A program made the position numbers and the translations under genes. From contig JAFGHB010000052.1 of NCBI GenBank assembly GCA_016930255.1, positions 1-41,148 on the forward strand: DNA of 41,148 nucleotides. The letters run 5' to 3'. Positions 24,359 through 32,829 of the stretch are shown here, piece by piece. The notes beneath the pieces are model-generated. The model did no database searches and was not told the DNA's origin. It saw only the letters and a list, made by a program, of their open reading frames with translations. The first letter of the stretch is position 1, and each line of letters starts with the position of its first letter. The DNA is from Methanomicrobia archaeon (GTDB taxonomy: Archaea; Halobacteriota; Syntropharchaeia; Alkanophagales; Methanospirareceae).

Positions 24359-24608
24359 GTTCAGCGCTCCTTAAATACGCTGCGAGTTCTAGAATACACG
24401 ATTCTCTGTTGCAACAAAACAATAAATTGTCTGATTTGCGGGCGACTGCCCTAAAGTTTTCGAGCGTTATTGTCTCGTCACAAATAATACAGTGAATTTC
24501 TCCTTGCGCTAATTTTTCAGATAACCCTAGTGATTCAAAAAAATCGGGTACATTGTCATGGTGGATAGCCCGGAATATTTCTTCTTCTCTTTTTTCCATT
24601 TTATCCAA
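24348..24608 (-). CDS. Small Cys-rich putative zinc-binding protein, first gene of the AT-rich cassette
   Basis: This 86-residue protein has a charged helical N-terminus and then CIIC near residue 40 and CCNRESC near 65-71, spaced like a treble-clef or zinc-ribbon finger. The last 15 residues are helical. ATG 24608 gives MDKMEKREE; an in-frame ATG nine bases later is possible. It overlaps the following gene by 11 bases, so the pair is a unit. It could bind nucleic acid or act as an adaptor for its membrane-anchored partner; neither is shown. No homolog was recognised. Confidence 0.6.
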   Translation of the reverse strand: MDKMEKREEEIFRAIHHDNVPDFFESLGLSEKLAQGEIHCIICDETITLENFRAVARKSDNLLFCCNRESCILELAAYLRSAEHDI

Positions 24609-24889
24609 TCTTTTATCCTTCTCCCCTATCTGACGAAAGGGTATTTATTGAGCAATTATTAATTTGAGCTTAAAAAATTTTCGGTCTATCAATCTTTTTC
24701 TCACTGCTTATATCTTTGAATAGTCAAATTACCACGCTTTGGTTACAACTTAAATCCCCACACATTCAAACCCTTTATGAGGTGCCCCCTCTGGTTTTGC
24801 GCATAAGTTTTGGGGTGCTGGTGTAGCGCAATCTCTCCCTCTAAATCCTTTGGAACCTTCCGTTTCGTAATCGCAAGCGACGTCAGACG
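24609..24889. other. AT-rich spacer at the edge of the two-gene cassette
   Basis: No gene is supported. The stretch contains T-rich patches and, next to the stop codon of the following gene, the doubled palindrome GACGTCAGACGTC (about 24879-24891). The composition changes from AT-rich to GC-richer here, marking the cassette border. Confidence 0.3.
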
Positions 24890-26842
24890 TCACAGCGGTG
24901 TTCCGTCCAGGAACCCCCGGAGCAGCATTGGCCATAACCCCTTCCAGAACAGCATCTTCAGTTCGTACACGCCTTCCACGCCTCGCTTCTCCGTATAAAA
25001 GCCCGCCTTCTCGAAGACCCGGAGCATCGCCTTGTTATCCATCAGCACGTCCGCAGTGAACCCGAGAAGGCCCTGCTTCTTCGCCAGATACGTGAGATAC
25101 GACAACAGCTCCGTGCCGATCCCCTGGCTATGATAATCGTCACGTACGGCGAAGGCAACATCCGCAGTGTACGCCGTCTCGTTGATCGCATACTGTCCGA
25201 TGCCCACGAGCTCTTCCTTATCCTCCTCCTCCTCCAGCACCGCCAGGATCACCATCTGCTTCGAATAATCAATGATCACAAATTCCTGTAGCCGATCGTG
25301 CGGCATATCTTTCCGCGATGAGATGAACCGGTGATAGAGCGTATCGTCCGAGAGAGAATAGAAGAAATCCTTCAAGAGCGGCTCGTCACTTATCTTCACC
25401 GGTCTCAGCTTGAGCTCAAGGCCGGTCTTGGTGGTTCGGTAGGTCTCCAGGTCTTCCGGGTACTCGCCGCGTGCACCTGATATAAACGCCTGATCGCTGA
25501 AGATAATGTTCAGTTTCTTCGCCTCTTCTATCAGCCACGGTCTGAATTTCGGGTGCGCGATCGCGATCAAGCCCATGGCGCGTTCTCTGATGTTCTTACC
25601 GTGCAGATACGCGATCCCGTACTCGGTCACGACATACTGGATGTCGCCCCTGTTCAGCGTGACACTGGCACCTTCTTTGAGGAAGGGCACGATCCGTGAG
25701 ACGGTGCCGTCCGCTGCGGTTGACCGGAGCGTTAGTATCGTCTTCCCGTTTCGCGCTAAAACCGCGCCGCGCATAAAATTCGCCTGACCGCCGATCCCAC
25801 TGTAAAATACCTTTCCGATGGATTCCGCCGTCGCCTGCCCCGTCAGGTCGATCTCAAGCGCACTGTTGATCGCCGTCATGTTGTTATGCTGCGCGATGAT
25901 CAGCGGATTGTTCGTATAGTCCACCGTTCTGAACTCGATAGCAGGATGATCGTGGAGATACTCGTAGGTCGCCTTTTTGCCCATACAGAACGTTGCCACG
26001 GTCTTTCCCCGGTTGATGCTCTTCTCGCTATTGTCAATAACACCCTGTCTCAGCAACGCGACGAGGCCGTCACTCAGCAGTTCCGTATGCACGCCCAGAT
26101 GCTTCTTCTTGTGGAGATTCGACAGAATCGCATTCGGTATGCTGCCGTAGCCCACCTGAATGGTATCTCCGTCCTGGATGAGACGCGAAACGTACTTCCC
26201 GATCTGCGCGGTGATTCCCCCTTCGACCGCCGCACTGTATTCTAACAACGGTTCATCATAAGGAACGATAAAATCCACATCGTCAATGTGAACAAAGCTG
26301 TCGCCATGCACCCGCGGCATATACGAGTTGACCTGCGCGATAACCACCGCGGCTTTCTCGACCGCAGCCTTCACGATATCCACACTCACGCCCAGGCTCA
26401 TATACCCGTGTTCATCGGGCGGCGAGGTCTGCACGAGCGCGACGTCGATCGGGATAACCCGGCGATAGAACAAATCAGGGATCTCAGACAGGAATATGGG
26501 CGTGTAATCGGCAAAGCCTTTGTTCACCGATTCTCTGGTACTGTCGCCGACGAAGAACGAGTTATGCCGGAAATTATCCCTGAATTTCTCGTCCGTATAG
26601 GGTGCGACACCAAGCGTCCAGACGTGGAATACTTCAGCATCGAAGATCGCCTTCGGATGCGATTCCGCATACTGTATAAGCGCACGGACGAGATACTGCG
26701 GCTCGCCGCAGCCGGTGCCGATAAAAATGTGCGCACCCCGATGCACATGACTGAAGATCTGCTCTTCCGTCACGAACTTTGCGGGATACCTGATCTTCAT
26801 CTCATCCAGTGTGCCGCCACGCTTCTTTTTACCGGGGCTCAT
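24890..26842 (-). CDS. Acetyl-CoA hydrolase/CoA-transferase fused to a GNAT acetyltransferase
   Basis: Residues 15 to about 470 form a family I CoA-transferase of the acetyl-CoA hydrolase or 4-hydroxybutyrate CoA-transferase type. The catalytic glutamate is E254 in GVHTELLSDG, followed by VDYTNNP, DLTGQATAES, YSGIGGQANFMRGA, VTEYGIAYLHGKN and IAHPKFRPWL. Residues about 480-635 form a GNAT domain with the acetyl-CoA loop RDDYHSQGIGTELL. The first half moves CoA between acyl-CoA and a free acid; the second may acetylate a protein or small molecule. ATG 26842 has GGTGAGGTGA directly upstream. The gene follows acetyl-CoA synthetase on the same strand at about 190 bases, so both concern acetyl-CoA/acetate. 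The fusion order is known in other microbes; its role is unclear. Confidence 0.88.
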   Translation of the reverse strand: MSPGKKKRGGTLDEMKIRYPAKFVTEEQIFSHVHRGAHIFIGTGCGEPQYLVRALIQYAESHPKAIFDAEVFHVWTLGVAPYTDEKFRDNFRHNSFFVGDSTRESVNKGFADYTPIFLSEIPDLFYRRVIPIDVALVQTSPPDEHGYMSLGVSVDIVKAAVEKAAVVIAQVNSYMPRVHGDSFVHIDDVDFIVPYDEPLLEYSAAVEGGITAQIGKYVSRLIQDGDTIQVGYGSIPNAILSNLHKKKHLGVHTELLSDGLVALLRQGVIDNSEKSINRGKTVATFCMGKKATYEYLHDHPAIEFRTVDYTNNPLIIAQHNNMTAINSALEIDLTGQATAESIGKVFYSGIGGQANFMRGAVLARNGKTILTLRSTAADGTVSRIVPFLKEGASVTLNRGDIQYVVTEYGIAYLHGKNIRERAMGLIAIAHPKFRPWLIEEAKKLNIIFSDQAFISGARGEYPEDLETYRTTKTGLELKLRPVKISDEPLLKDFFYSLSDDTLYHRFISSRKDMPHDRLQEFVIIDYSKQMVILAVLEEEEDKEELVGIGQYAINETAYTADVAFAVRDDYHSQGIGTELLSYLTYLAKKQGLLGFTADVLMDNKAMLRVFEKAGFYTEKRGVEGVYELKMLFWKGLWPMLLRGFLDGTPL

Positions 26843-26987
26843 TCACCTCACCACCGCGCTCCTCATTATTCCTATTCGACGCACTCGCGCACTCACTCAC
26901 GTAATCTAAGTAAGGTTTTACGGATAAAAAACTTTGCGGATCCACGTACAGGCTACTTACTCGGGATTATCAACTGAGGAATGAAAG

Positions 26988-27021
26988 CAAAACTAAAAGA
27001 AAAAAAAGAAAAAGAAAAGGG
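26988..27021 (-). terminator. Polypyrimidine terminator after acs
   Basis: The minus strand is almost pure T with interspersed C just after the acs stop codon (27035-27037), including a run of eight or nine T. This is a strong archaeal terminator candidate and suggests the fused CoA-transferase gene is transcribed separately. Confidence 0.5.
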
Positions 27022-27034
27022 AAGAAGGGCTTAG

Positions 27035-28993
27035 TTATTGAGCCCTGTCTAGTGCCTCGACTGCCTCGGGGTTTGCGAGCGTTGAGATGTCACCCACTGG
27101 CTCGCCACGCGCCTTTGCCTTGATAACCCTGCGCATGATCTTACCGCTTCTCGTCTTCGGCAGATCCTCCACGAAGCTCATCTCGTCCGGAACCGCAATC
27201 GGACCGATCTCCTTCCGTACCCACTTCCGTAATTCATCCTTCAACTCCGCTGAGGGTGTCTGCCCCTTCTTGAGGATGACGTATACAATGACCGACTCGC
27301 CCTTCAATTCATGCGGTATGCCAACAGCCGCAGCCTCGGCAACTGCTGCATGACTCACCAGAGACGATTCGATCTCCGCTGTCCCTATCCGGTGCCCAGA
27401 GACATTAACGACATCATCTGACCTGCCCTGAATCCAGAAGTAGCCGTCGGTATCCATCCGTGCAACGTCCCCCGCAAGATACACGCCGGGGAACCTGCTC
27501 CAGTACACGTCTTTGTACCGCTCAGGATCACCGTAGAGGGTTCTGAGCATACCAGGCCACGGTTTCTTGATTACCAGGTACCCACCTTTGTTCGTGATCG
27601 ATTCACCATCCTCGTTGAAGATGGCGGCATCAATCCCTGGTAACGGCCGCGTGGCTGATCCCGGCTTCAGTGGCGTGATCGGAAGCGGAGATATCATAAA
27701 AGTCCCCGTCTCGGTCTGCCACCAGGTGTCCATGATCTGACACCGTTCATTGCCAATAAGCTTGTAGTACCACATCCATGCCTCAGGGTTTATCGGTTCA
27801 CCAACGGTCCCGAGTAATCTGAGACTGCTGAGGTTGTTCTTCTTCGGCCATTCATCACCAAGGCGCATATGAGCCCTGATTGCGGTCGGCGCAGTATAGA
27901 GTACCGTTATGCCATGTCGCTCGATCATCTCCCACCATCGGTCACCGCGGGGAAATGCCGGTGCACCTTCGTACATGAACGATGTCACACCCATCATCAA
28001 GGGCGCATAGACGATATAGGAATGCCCGGTAACCCAACCAACGTCAGCCGCACACCACCAGATGTCCTCGTCCTTCAGATCAAAGACATACTTGAGGGTT
28101 CCATAAATGCCAACGGCATAACCGCCATGCACGTGCACGATTCCCTTCGGCTTCCCGGTAGTACCCGAGGTGTAGAGAATATACAGTATATCTTCTGCAT
28201 CCATCTCTTCCGTTTCTGCACTGGTAGATTCACCCTTTATCAGTTCGTCCCAGAAGAGATCGCGATCTTCGGTCATTGGCATATTGCCGTTATGCATTCG
28301 CCTGACCACCACCACGTGCTTTATTGATGACGCATCCAGCAATGCTTCATCTGCGCTCGCTTTTGCATCGATGGTGCTCCCTTTCCTGTAGAACCCGTCG
28401 ACGGTTATCAGCACCTTTGCTTTACAATCGTTTATTCGGTCCCGCAGCGCCTTTGCGCTGAATCCCGAGAAGACCACCGAGTGAACGGCCCCAACCTTCG
28501 CGCAGGCAAGCATCGCCATCGGTAACTCCGGTATCATTGGCAGGTAGATTGCCACCCGATCACCCTTTCCAACGCCGAGGCTCTTTAATCCGTTTGCGAA
28601 TTGGTTCACCTCCATGTAGAGGTCCCGGTACGTTATCTTCCGGACTTCGCCGTCTTCTCCTTCCCAGATAAACGCCACTTTGTTCTTATGCCCCGTATTC
28701 ATGTGCCGGTCAAGGGCGTTGTGGGCTATGTTGAGCTTACCGTCGGTGAACCACTTGAAGAATGGCGCATCACTATCGTCGAGCACTTTGCTCCACGGCT
28801 TGAACCAATCGAGTTCCTTCGCAATTTCGCTCCAGTACCAGTCTATGTTCTGGGCTTTAGCGAGCAATTCATCGTAGCTCGCGATTTTATGCTCCTCCAT
28901 CCATCTCTTTACGTTGCTCTGCTGGACCAACTCCGCAGGGGGTTCGAAAACCCGTTCTTCCTTCATCAACACATCCAATTCTTTCTTTACCAT
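27035..28993 (-). CDS. acs: Acetyl-CoA synthetase, AMP-forming
   Basis: The enzyme activates acetate with ATP and CoA to acetyl-CoA, AMP and pyrophosphate. Clear motifs are the phosphate loop [11 protein letters not shown], the adenylate-binding [11 protein letters not shown], and the hinge/catalytic C-terminal motif [11 protein letters not shown] with catalytic K618. The 652 residues equal the usual 640-660. ATG 28993 is chosen because GGAGGAGG lies five bases upstream; a GTG at 29026 lacks such a site. The lysine motif PKTRSGK is the known reversible acetylation target of Acs enzymes, of interest because a GNAT-containing protein is encoded next door. A distant TATA element (29171-29186) implies a leader of about 160 bases. 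Confidence 0.93.
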   Translation of the reverse strand: MVKKELDVLMKEERVFEPPAELVQQSNVKRWMEEHKIASYDELLAKAQNIDWYWSEIAKELDWFKPWSKVLDDSDAPFFKWFTDGKLNIAHNALDRHMNTGHKNKVAFIWEGEDGEVRKITYRDLYMEVNQFANGLKSLGVGKGDRVAIYLPMIPELPMAMLACAKVGAVHSVVFSGFSAKALRDRINDCKAKVLITVDGFYRKGSTIDAKASADEALLDASSIKHVVVVRRMHNGNMPMTEDRDLFWDELIKGESTSAETEEMDAEDILYILYTSGTTGKPKGIVHVHGGYAVGIYGTLKYVFDLKDEDIWWCAADVGWVTGHSYIVYAPLMMGVTSFMYEGAPAFPRGDRWWEMIERHGITVLYTAPTAIRAHMRLGDEWPKKNNLSSLRLLGTVGEPINPEAWMWYYKLIGNERCQIMDTWWQTETGTFMISPLPITPLKPGSATRPLPGIDAAIFNEDGESITNKGGYLVIKKPWPGMLRTLYGDPERYKDVYWSRFPGVYLAGDVARMDTDGYFWIQGRSDDVVNVSGHRIGTAEIESSLVSHAAVAEAAAVGIPHELKGESVIVYVILKKGQTPSAELKDELRKWVRKEIGPIAVPDEMSFVEDLPKTRSGKIMRRVIKAKARGEPVGDISTLANPEAVEALDRAQ

Positions 28994-29026
28994 TTTTACC
29001 TCCTCCGCCGGTAGCTTTTCCACCAC

Positions 29027-29459
29027 TAGGTATTGGGGGTTTTGTCAGTAGCGCCATCGTCGCATCGATATCGACCAGTACAGTACACAAACCGCCTAAA
29101 GCGATGAGCCGTCGATCGATTGCCCATGATGTTAGAGTCCATTGTACTACCGCTCATGACGTTGTTTTCACCATTATATAAAATAGCACGCTTTTCACTC
29201 ACCCAAACTTCTGAAAAAACCGGTGAGATAGAGCCGCACGATTTTCTTCGCACCAATCAAAGGACCTCTGCGCTGCGTTCGAGCACGATCACAAAAGAGG
29301 GTATCGGGTAGTAGTAGAGTCAGCAGGAAAAGGGAATCCGCGGGCAAACGGCGAGTCGAGTTAATGCGTGGACTGAGAACGGGTTGGAACCGGCACGCGA
29401 ACCACTATCCGTACTCGACAGGTCCAAATTTTTTATAACTCTAACTGAAATAGTAAAGC
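29027..29459. other. Divergent promoter region between acs and hsp20
   Basis: No gene is supported. On the minus strand CTATTTTATATAATGG (29171-29186) is the likely acs TATA element with a long leader. On the plus strand AATTTTTTATAAC (29428-29440) is the hsp20 TATA element. The middle (about 29190-29420) shows nothing recognisable. Confidence 0.4.
29428..29440 (+). promoter_or_regulatory. TATA box of hsp20
   Basis: AATTTTTTATAAC is centred about 26 bases before ATG 29460, which predicts a leaderless heat-shock mRNA. Confidence 0.5.
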
Positions 29460-30065
29460 ATGGAAAAAAGAAAGCGTCCCTCTATTTTCGATTTGGTCGA
29501 GTGGTATATGGAGCGAGCTCTTGATGAGATGGGGAAACTGCCAGCGCCATCAGAGGAGGAACTCGCGAGAATGATGAAACGAGGGCCGCACGACTTCGAC
29601 GAGTGGTTGAAAGACCCGTTTGAAGAGATGCTGAAAAAATTAGAAGAGGAAATGCCCGAGGAGTCCAGCAGATACGGGCCGTTCATCTATGGGTTCTCCT
29701 ACACGAAAGAGCCGGGCAAGGAGCCGGAGATAAAGGAATTTGGGAATGTAAAACCCGCTAACAGGAAATTAGAGCCTTCCCCTGGCGGTGAACGTGAACC
29801 TCTAGCAGACGTTATCGAACGGGAGGATACGTACGAAATCGTTGTGGAATTGCCCGGCGTCGAGAAGGAGAATTTACGGTTGCATGCTACTGAGGGCTCG
29901 CTGGAGATTAAAACGGAAGACAGGATTAAGTTCTTTAAGGTAGTCTCATTCGAGACGCCGGTCAAGCCTGAAACGGCAAAGGCAACCTACAAGAATGGCG
30001 TACTCAGTGTGCAGCTACAAAAGAGAGAGAACACGAAGAAGAGAACCGCTATACCTCTGGATTGA
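29460..30065 (+). CDS. Hsp20/alpha-crystallin small heat-shock protein
   Basis: This chaperone holds unfolding proteins in oligomers. The alpha-crystallin domain spans about residues 110-195, with DVIEREDTYEIVVELPGVEKENL at its start (strands 2-4), and the family hallmark YKNGVLSVQL near 180. The C-terminal AIPLD supplies an IxL-like anchor for oligomer assembly. The N-terminal 100 residues are long and acidic, with a helical DEWLKDPFEEMLKKLEEE segment, longer than in most archaeal Hsp20 proteins. It is a single gene, convergent with the ABC importer operon. Confidence 0.88.
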   Translation: MEKRKRPSIFDLVEWYMERALDEMGKLPAPSEEELARMMKRGPHDFDEWLKDPFEEMLKKLEEEMPEESSRYGPFIYGFSYTKEPGKEPEIKEFGNVKPANRKLEPSPGGEREPLADVIEREDTYEIVVELPGVEKENLRLHATEGSLEIKTEDRIKFFKVVSFETPVKPETAKATYKNGVLSVQLQKRENTKKRTAIPLD

Positions 30066-30101
30066 GCAAGCTGACCGCGCGAAGGTCGTTTAATTTTCAC
30101 T

Positions 30102-30866
30102 TTACGTCGTTTTTTGATTATTTGAGCCGAGTAGTCTAAGGAGCTGCTCTCGAACCTCATTCGACTCCACGCTCGTTCTTTTCCGCGGTCTCGCTATTTC
30201 AATATTCATGCATGCGATGATGCGGCCCGGCCGTGCGGACATGACGGCGACGCGATCAGCAAGGAATACTGATTCGTCCACGCTATGGGTTACGAACAGA
30301 ACGGTCTTCTTCGTCCGTTTCCAAATATCCAACAACTCCTTCTGAAGTATATTCCTCGTCTGCGCATCCACCGAGCCAAACGGTTCGTCCATTAAGAGTA
30401 TCGCAGGGTTGGTCGCAAGAGCACGTGCAATCGCCACGCGTTGCTTCATCCCGCCGGAAAGCTCGTAGGGATAACTGTTTTCAAAGCCCTTTAGACCCAC
30501 AAGCTCTATGTAGTGCTCTGCGGTTTTCCTACTATCGCCGTCTTCGGCGCCACGAATCTCTAAGCCAAATTCCACATTCTTGAGCACCGTTTTCCACGGG
30601 AAAAGCGAGTATTCTTGGAATACCATTCCTCTATCGGGGGACGGCCCACTCACCTTTTCGCCATCCAGGATGATATCACCACTACTAGGATAGTCCAAGC
30701 CCGCGATCATCCGCAACAAGCTGGTCTTGCCGCAGCCTGAAGGCCCGACAATGCAGAGAAACTCGTTTGCTTTGACTTCTAGATTAACGTTGTCTAACGC
30801 CTTTATCTCTCCTTCTTCCGACTTGAACGTCTTCGTTACGTTGTGTAGCTTGAGTTTGTGATTCAT
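30102..30866 (-). CDS. ABC importer ATPase, sulfonate/nitrate/taurine type
   Basis: This 254-residue ATPase has Walker A GPSGCGKTS near residue 39-47, a Q-loop in VFQEYSLFPWKTV near 83, the signature LSGGMKQRVAIARAL near 136 and Walker B ILLMDEPFGSVDAQT near 157, followed by the switch VTHSVDE. The Q-loop FPW and the DEPFGSVDA form are typical of SsuB/TauB/NrtD ATPases. It ends a three-gene operon; its start is one base after the permease stop. It powers uptake by the membrane permease. Confidence 0.9.
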   Translation of the reverse strand: MNHKLKLHNVTKTFKSEEGEIKALDNVNLEVKANEFLCIVGPSGCGKTSLLRMIAGLDYPSSGDIILDGEKVSGPSPDRGMVFQEYSLFPWKTVLKNVEFGLEIRGAEDGDSRKTAEHYIELVGLKGFENSYPYELSGGMKQRVAIARALATNPAILLMDEPFGSVDAQTRNILQKELLDIWKRTKKTVLFVTHSVDESVFLADRVAVMSARPGRIIACMNIEIARPRKRTSVESNEVREQLLRLLGSNNQKTT

Positions 30867-30867
30867 T

Positions 30868-31647
30868 CTATTTCACTATGCCCTTCTTCCATCTAAATAG
30901 TTTATCCTCCACAAAATGCCTGAACAGGCGATCTAAAATCAAGGCTAACAGGCCCAAGATGAGCATGTACGCGATAACATAATCCATCTGCTTCCAATAG
31001 TAAAATTCGTTGAACAGCCTGAACCCAAGTCCACTCTTGCTCACGCCAAACATCTCCGCGGCAACCAGAGACATCCAGCCAACACCCATTCCAACACGGG
31101 TGCCGGTTGCAACCGAAGGCAGTGCATAGGGTAAGGCAACGTATCGTATTAACTTTTTATCCCCAATACAGCCTAACACTTTGCCCGTCTCCACCAATAC
31201 GCGTGGGACATCTCGGAATCCGGTATAGCTACCAATCAGGATAGGAAAGAAGGCACCCAGGAATATAATAAATCCTGCGGCATAGTGCGTGAGATGAAAC
31301 CACACAATTGCAAGCGGTATCCAAGCGAGCGGAGGGATAGGTCTTAAAATCTCGATAATCGGGTCTACCGCTTTAAATACGTTTCTGAACCAGCCCATAC
31401 CAATACCAAGAGGAAGTGCAATAGAAAAGGCCAATGCCAGCCCGATGCTAAAATGAAGGAAGCTGGTCAGTATATCAGAGGGTATATTCTTCCGGAGCAA
31501 ATAAAAAGAAAAGACGACCTCTGAAAATCGCGGCAAGAGTGCGGGATTCTTTACCACATATCCAGCCAGAAACTCCCAGAGGACGATCGCTGTGATCAAG
31601 GGCGCTAACCACAGTACTTTCTCTCGTATCGCTGCCGGTGGCCTCAT
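30868..31647 (-). CDS. ABC importer permease, SsuC/TauC type
   Basis: The permease has about six membrane helices in 259 residues, with the EAA-type loop around residue 160-180 (ETGKVLGCIGDKKLIRYVALP) that contacts the ATPase. Segments such as LRPIPPLAWIPLAIVWF are typical of the SsuC/TauC/NrtB family. It begins nine bases after the binding-protein gene and is followed directly by the ATPase gene. The substrate is set by the binding protein. Confidence 0.9.
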   Translation of the reverse strand: MRPPAAIREKVLWLAPLITAIVLWEFLAGYVVKNPALLPRFSEVVFSFYLLRKNIPSDILTSFLHFSIGLALAFSIALPLGIGMGWFRNVFKAVDPIIEILRPIPPLAWIPLAIVWFHLTHYAAGFIIFLGAFFPILIGSYTGFRDVPRVLVETGKVLGCIGDKKLIRYVALPYALPSVATGTRVGMGVGWMSLVAAEMFGVSKSGLGFRLFNEFYYWKQMDYVIAYMLILGLLALILDRLFRHFVEDKLFRWKKGIVK

Positions 31648-31656
31648 CGTCCATCG

Positions 31657-32667
31657 CTATCCTACCAGTTCATCGTAGAAGCTGCTATCAAAGATGTCCG
31701 CTTCACGAAGCGGTTCTATCCCCTTTGCTTCGTATCGCTCTCGATTTATCCCGTAGATCACTTCTGCATAGCCGAGCGAACTCTCTACTTCCAGATGCGG
31801 ATCGTGGATCCACTGCGCATCCGTTATCTCCATGGAATGCTTGATCGTGGACGCATCAGCGCCCTGCCACTTCGCAAAGATCTCCGCCGCTTCATCCGGG
31901 TGTTCGTTGATATATTCGGTAGCATTGATGTGCGTTTGGATGATCTGTGTGACGATCTCCGGATGCTCCCGTATCAGTGTTCCACTGGCAACCAGGCAAC
32001 AACAGGCATGGTTTGGCCATATTTCTCCTGACCATTTAACAATCGTTCCGGTGCCCTCATCCTCAATTATTGCGGGATGCGGGCTGGGTACAAAGACCAC
32101 ATCAACGGACTTCGCTCCAATAGCCGAAGCTGCGTCGCTCGGTGTCATTGCTTTTATATCCACATCGGTTTCAGGGTCTATGCCGTTGTCTGAAAGCCAT
32201 TTTGAAAGGATCGTATGCTGAATTGAACCCGGAGGGTAGGTGGCTATGGTCTTGCCTTTTAAAGAAAGCACGCCGTCACGTTCATAGTCCTCGACGAGTT
32301 CCGGACGGATAACTATTGCGGACCCTTGGGTCTGGACACCGGCGATGATCTTCGCATCCAGACCTTCGTACAGAGCGGAAATGGGCGGTGCGGTCCCTAC
32401 GTACGCGACGTCGAGATCACCGGCAAGCATTGCGGTCATCTCAGGCGGTCCTGACGGGAACAAAAAGAGTTCTACCTCGTCTATACCGAATTTCGCAAGA
32501 TCCTCTTCCCACCATCCTTTCTCGGCTGCTACCATCGCTGCGAGTTGATGTGTGCTTGGCTGATAGCCCAGATTGAGTGTATTCTTCTTTTCTACGCACC
32601 CCGCAAGCAATACAGTCACTGCAATCGCTCCTATAGCTATTAGACTTATAACGGTTCTTCTTTCCAC
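31657..32667 (-). CDS. Lipoprotein substrate-binding protein of a sulfonate-type ABC importer
   Basis: The N-terminus has a signal with lipobox LLAGC at about residue 20-24, so the protein is lipid-anchored outside the cell. The body follows the SsuA/NrtA-like two-lobe fold: LGYQPSTHQLAAMVAAEKGWW near 33-53, GDLDVAYVGTAPPISAL near 88, and FVPSPHPAIIEDEG. A row of three cysteines (HACCCLVASGT, near 222) is odd for a periplasmic-type protein. GTG 32667 has GGTAGGGGA upstream. Neighbouring sulfopyruvate decarboxylase suggests a sulfonate or sulfo-acid substrate, but this is inference. It probably has its own promoter (TATA-like element near 32737-32750). Confidence 0.85.
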   Translation of the reverse strand: MERRTVISLIAIGAIAVTVLLAGCVEKKNTLNLGYQPSTHQLAAMVAAEKGWWEEDLAKFGIDEVELFLFPSGPPEMTAMLAGDLDVAYVGTAPPISALYEGLDAKIIAGVQTQGSAIVIRPELVEDYERDGVLSLKGKTIATYPPGSIQHTILSKWLSDNGIDPETDVDIKAMTPSDAASAIGAKSVDVVFVPSPHPAIIEDEGTGTIVKWSGEIWPNHACCCLVASGTLIREHPEIVTQIIQTHINATEYINEHPDEAAEIFAKWQGADASTIKHSMEITDAQWIHDPHLEVESSLGYAEVIYGINRERYEAKGIEPLREADIFDSSFYDELVG

Positions 32668-32829
32668 GTAAATCCCCTACCTATGTTTTTATCTATGGCT
32701 CCTTGCATTTTTATCATTGGTTGTTATCTGATGATTCGGTATTTAAATCATTAACTATTTTGGGTACTAAATTACCTCTTTGTGGAATACGGCATGCAAC
32801 GATTTATATACGATTGGGTGAGCCTTGTA

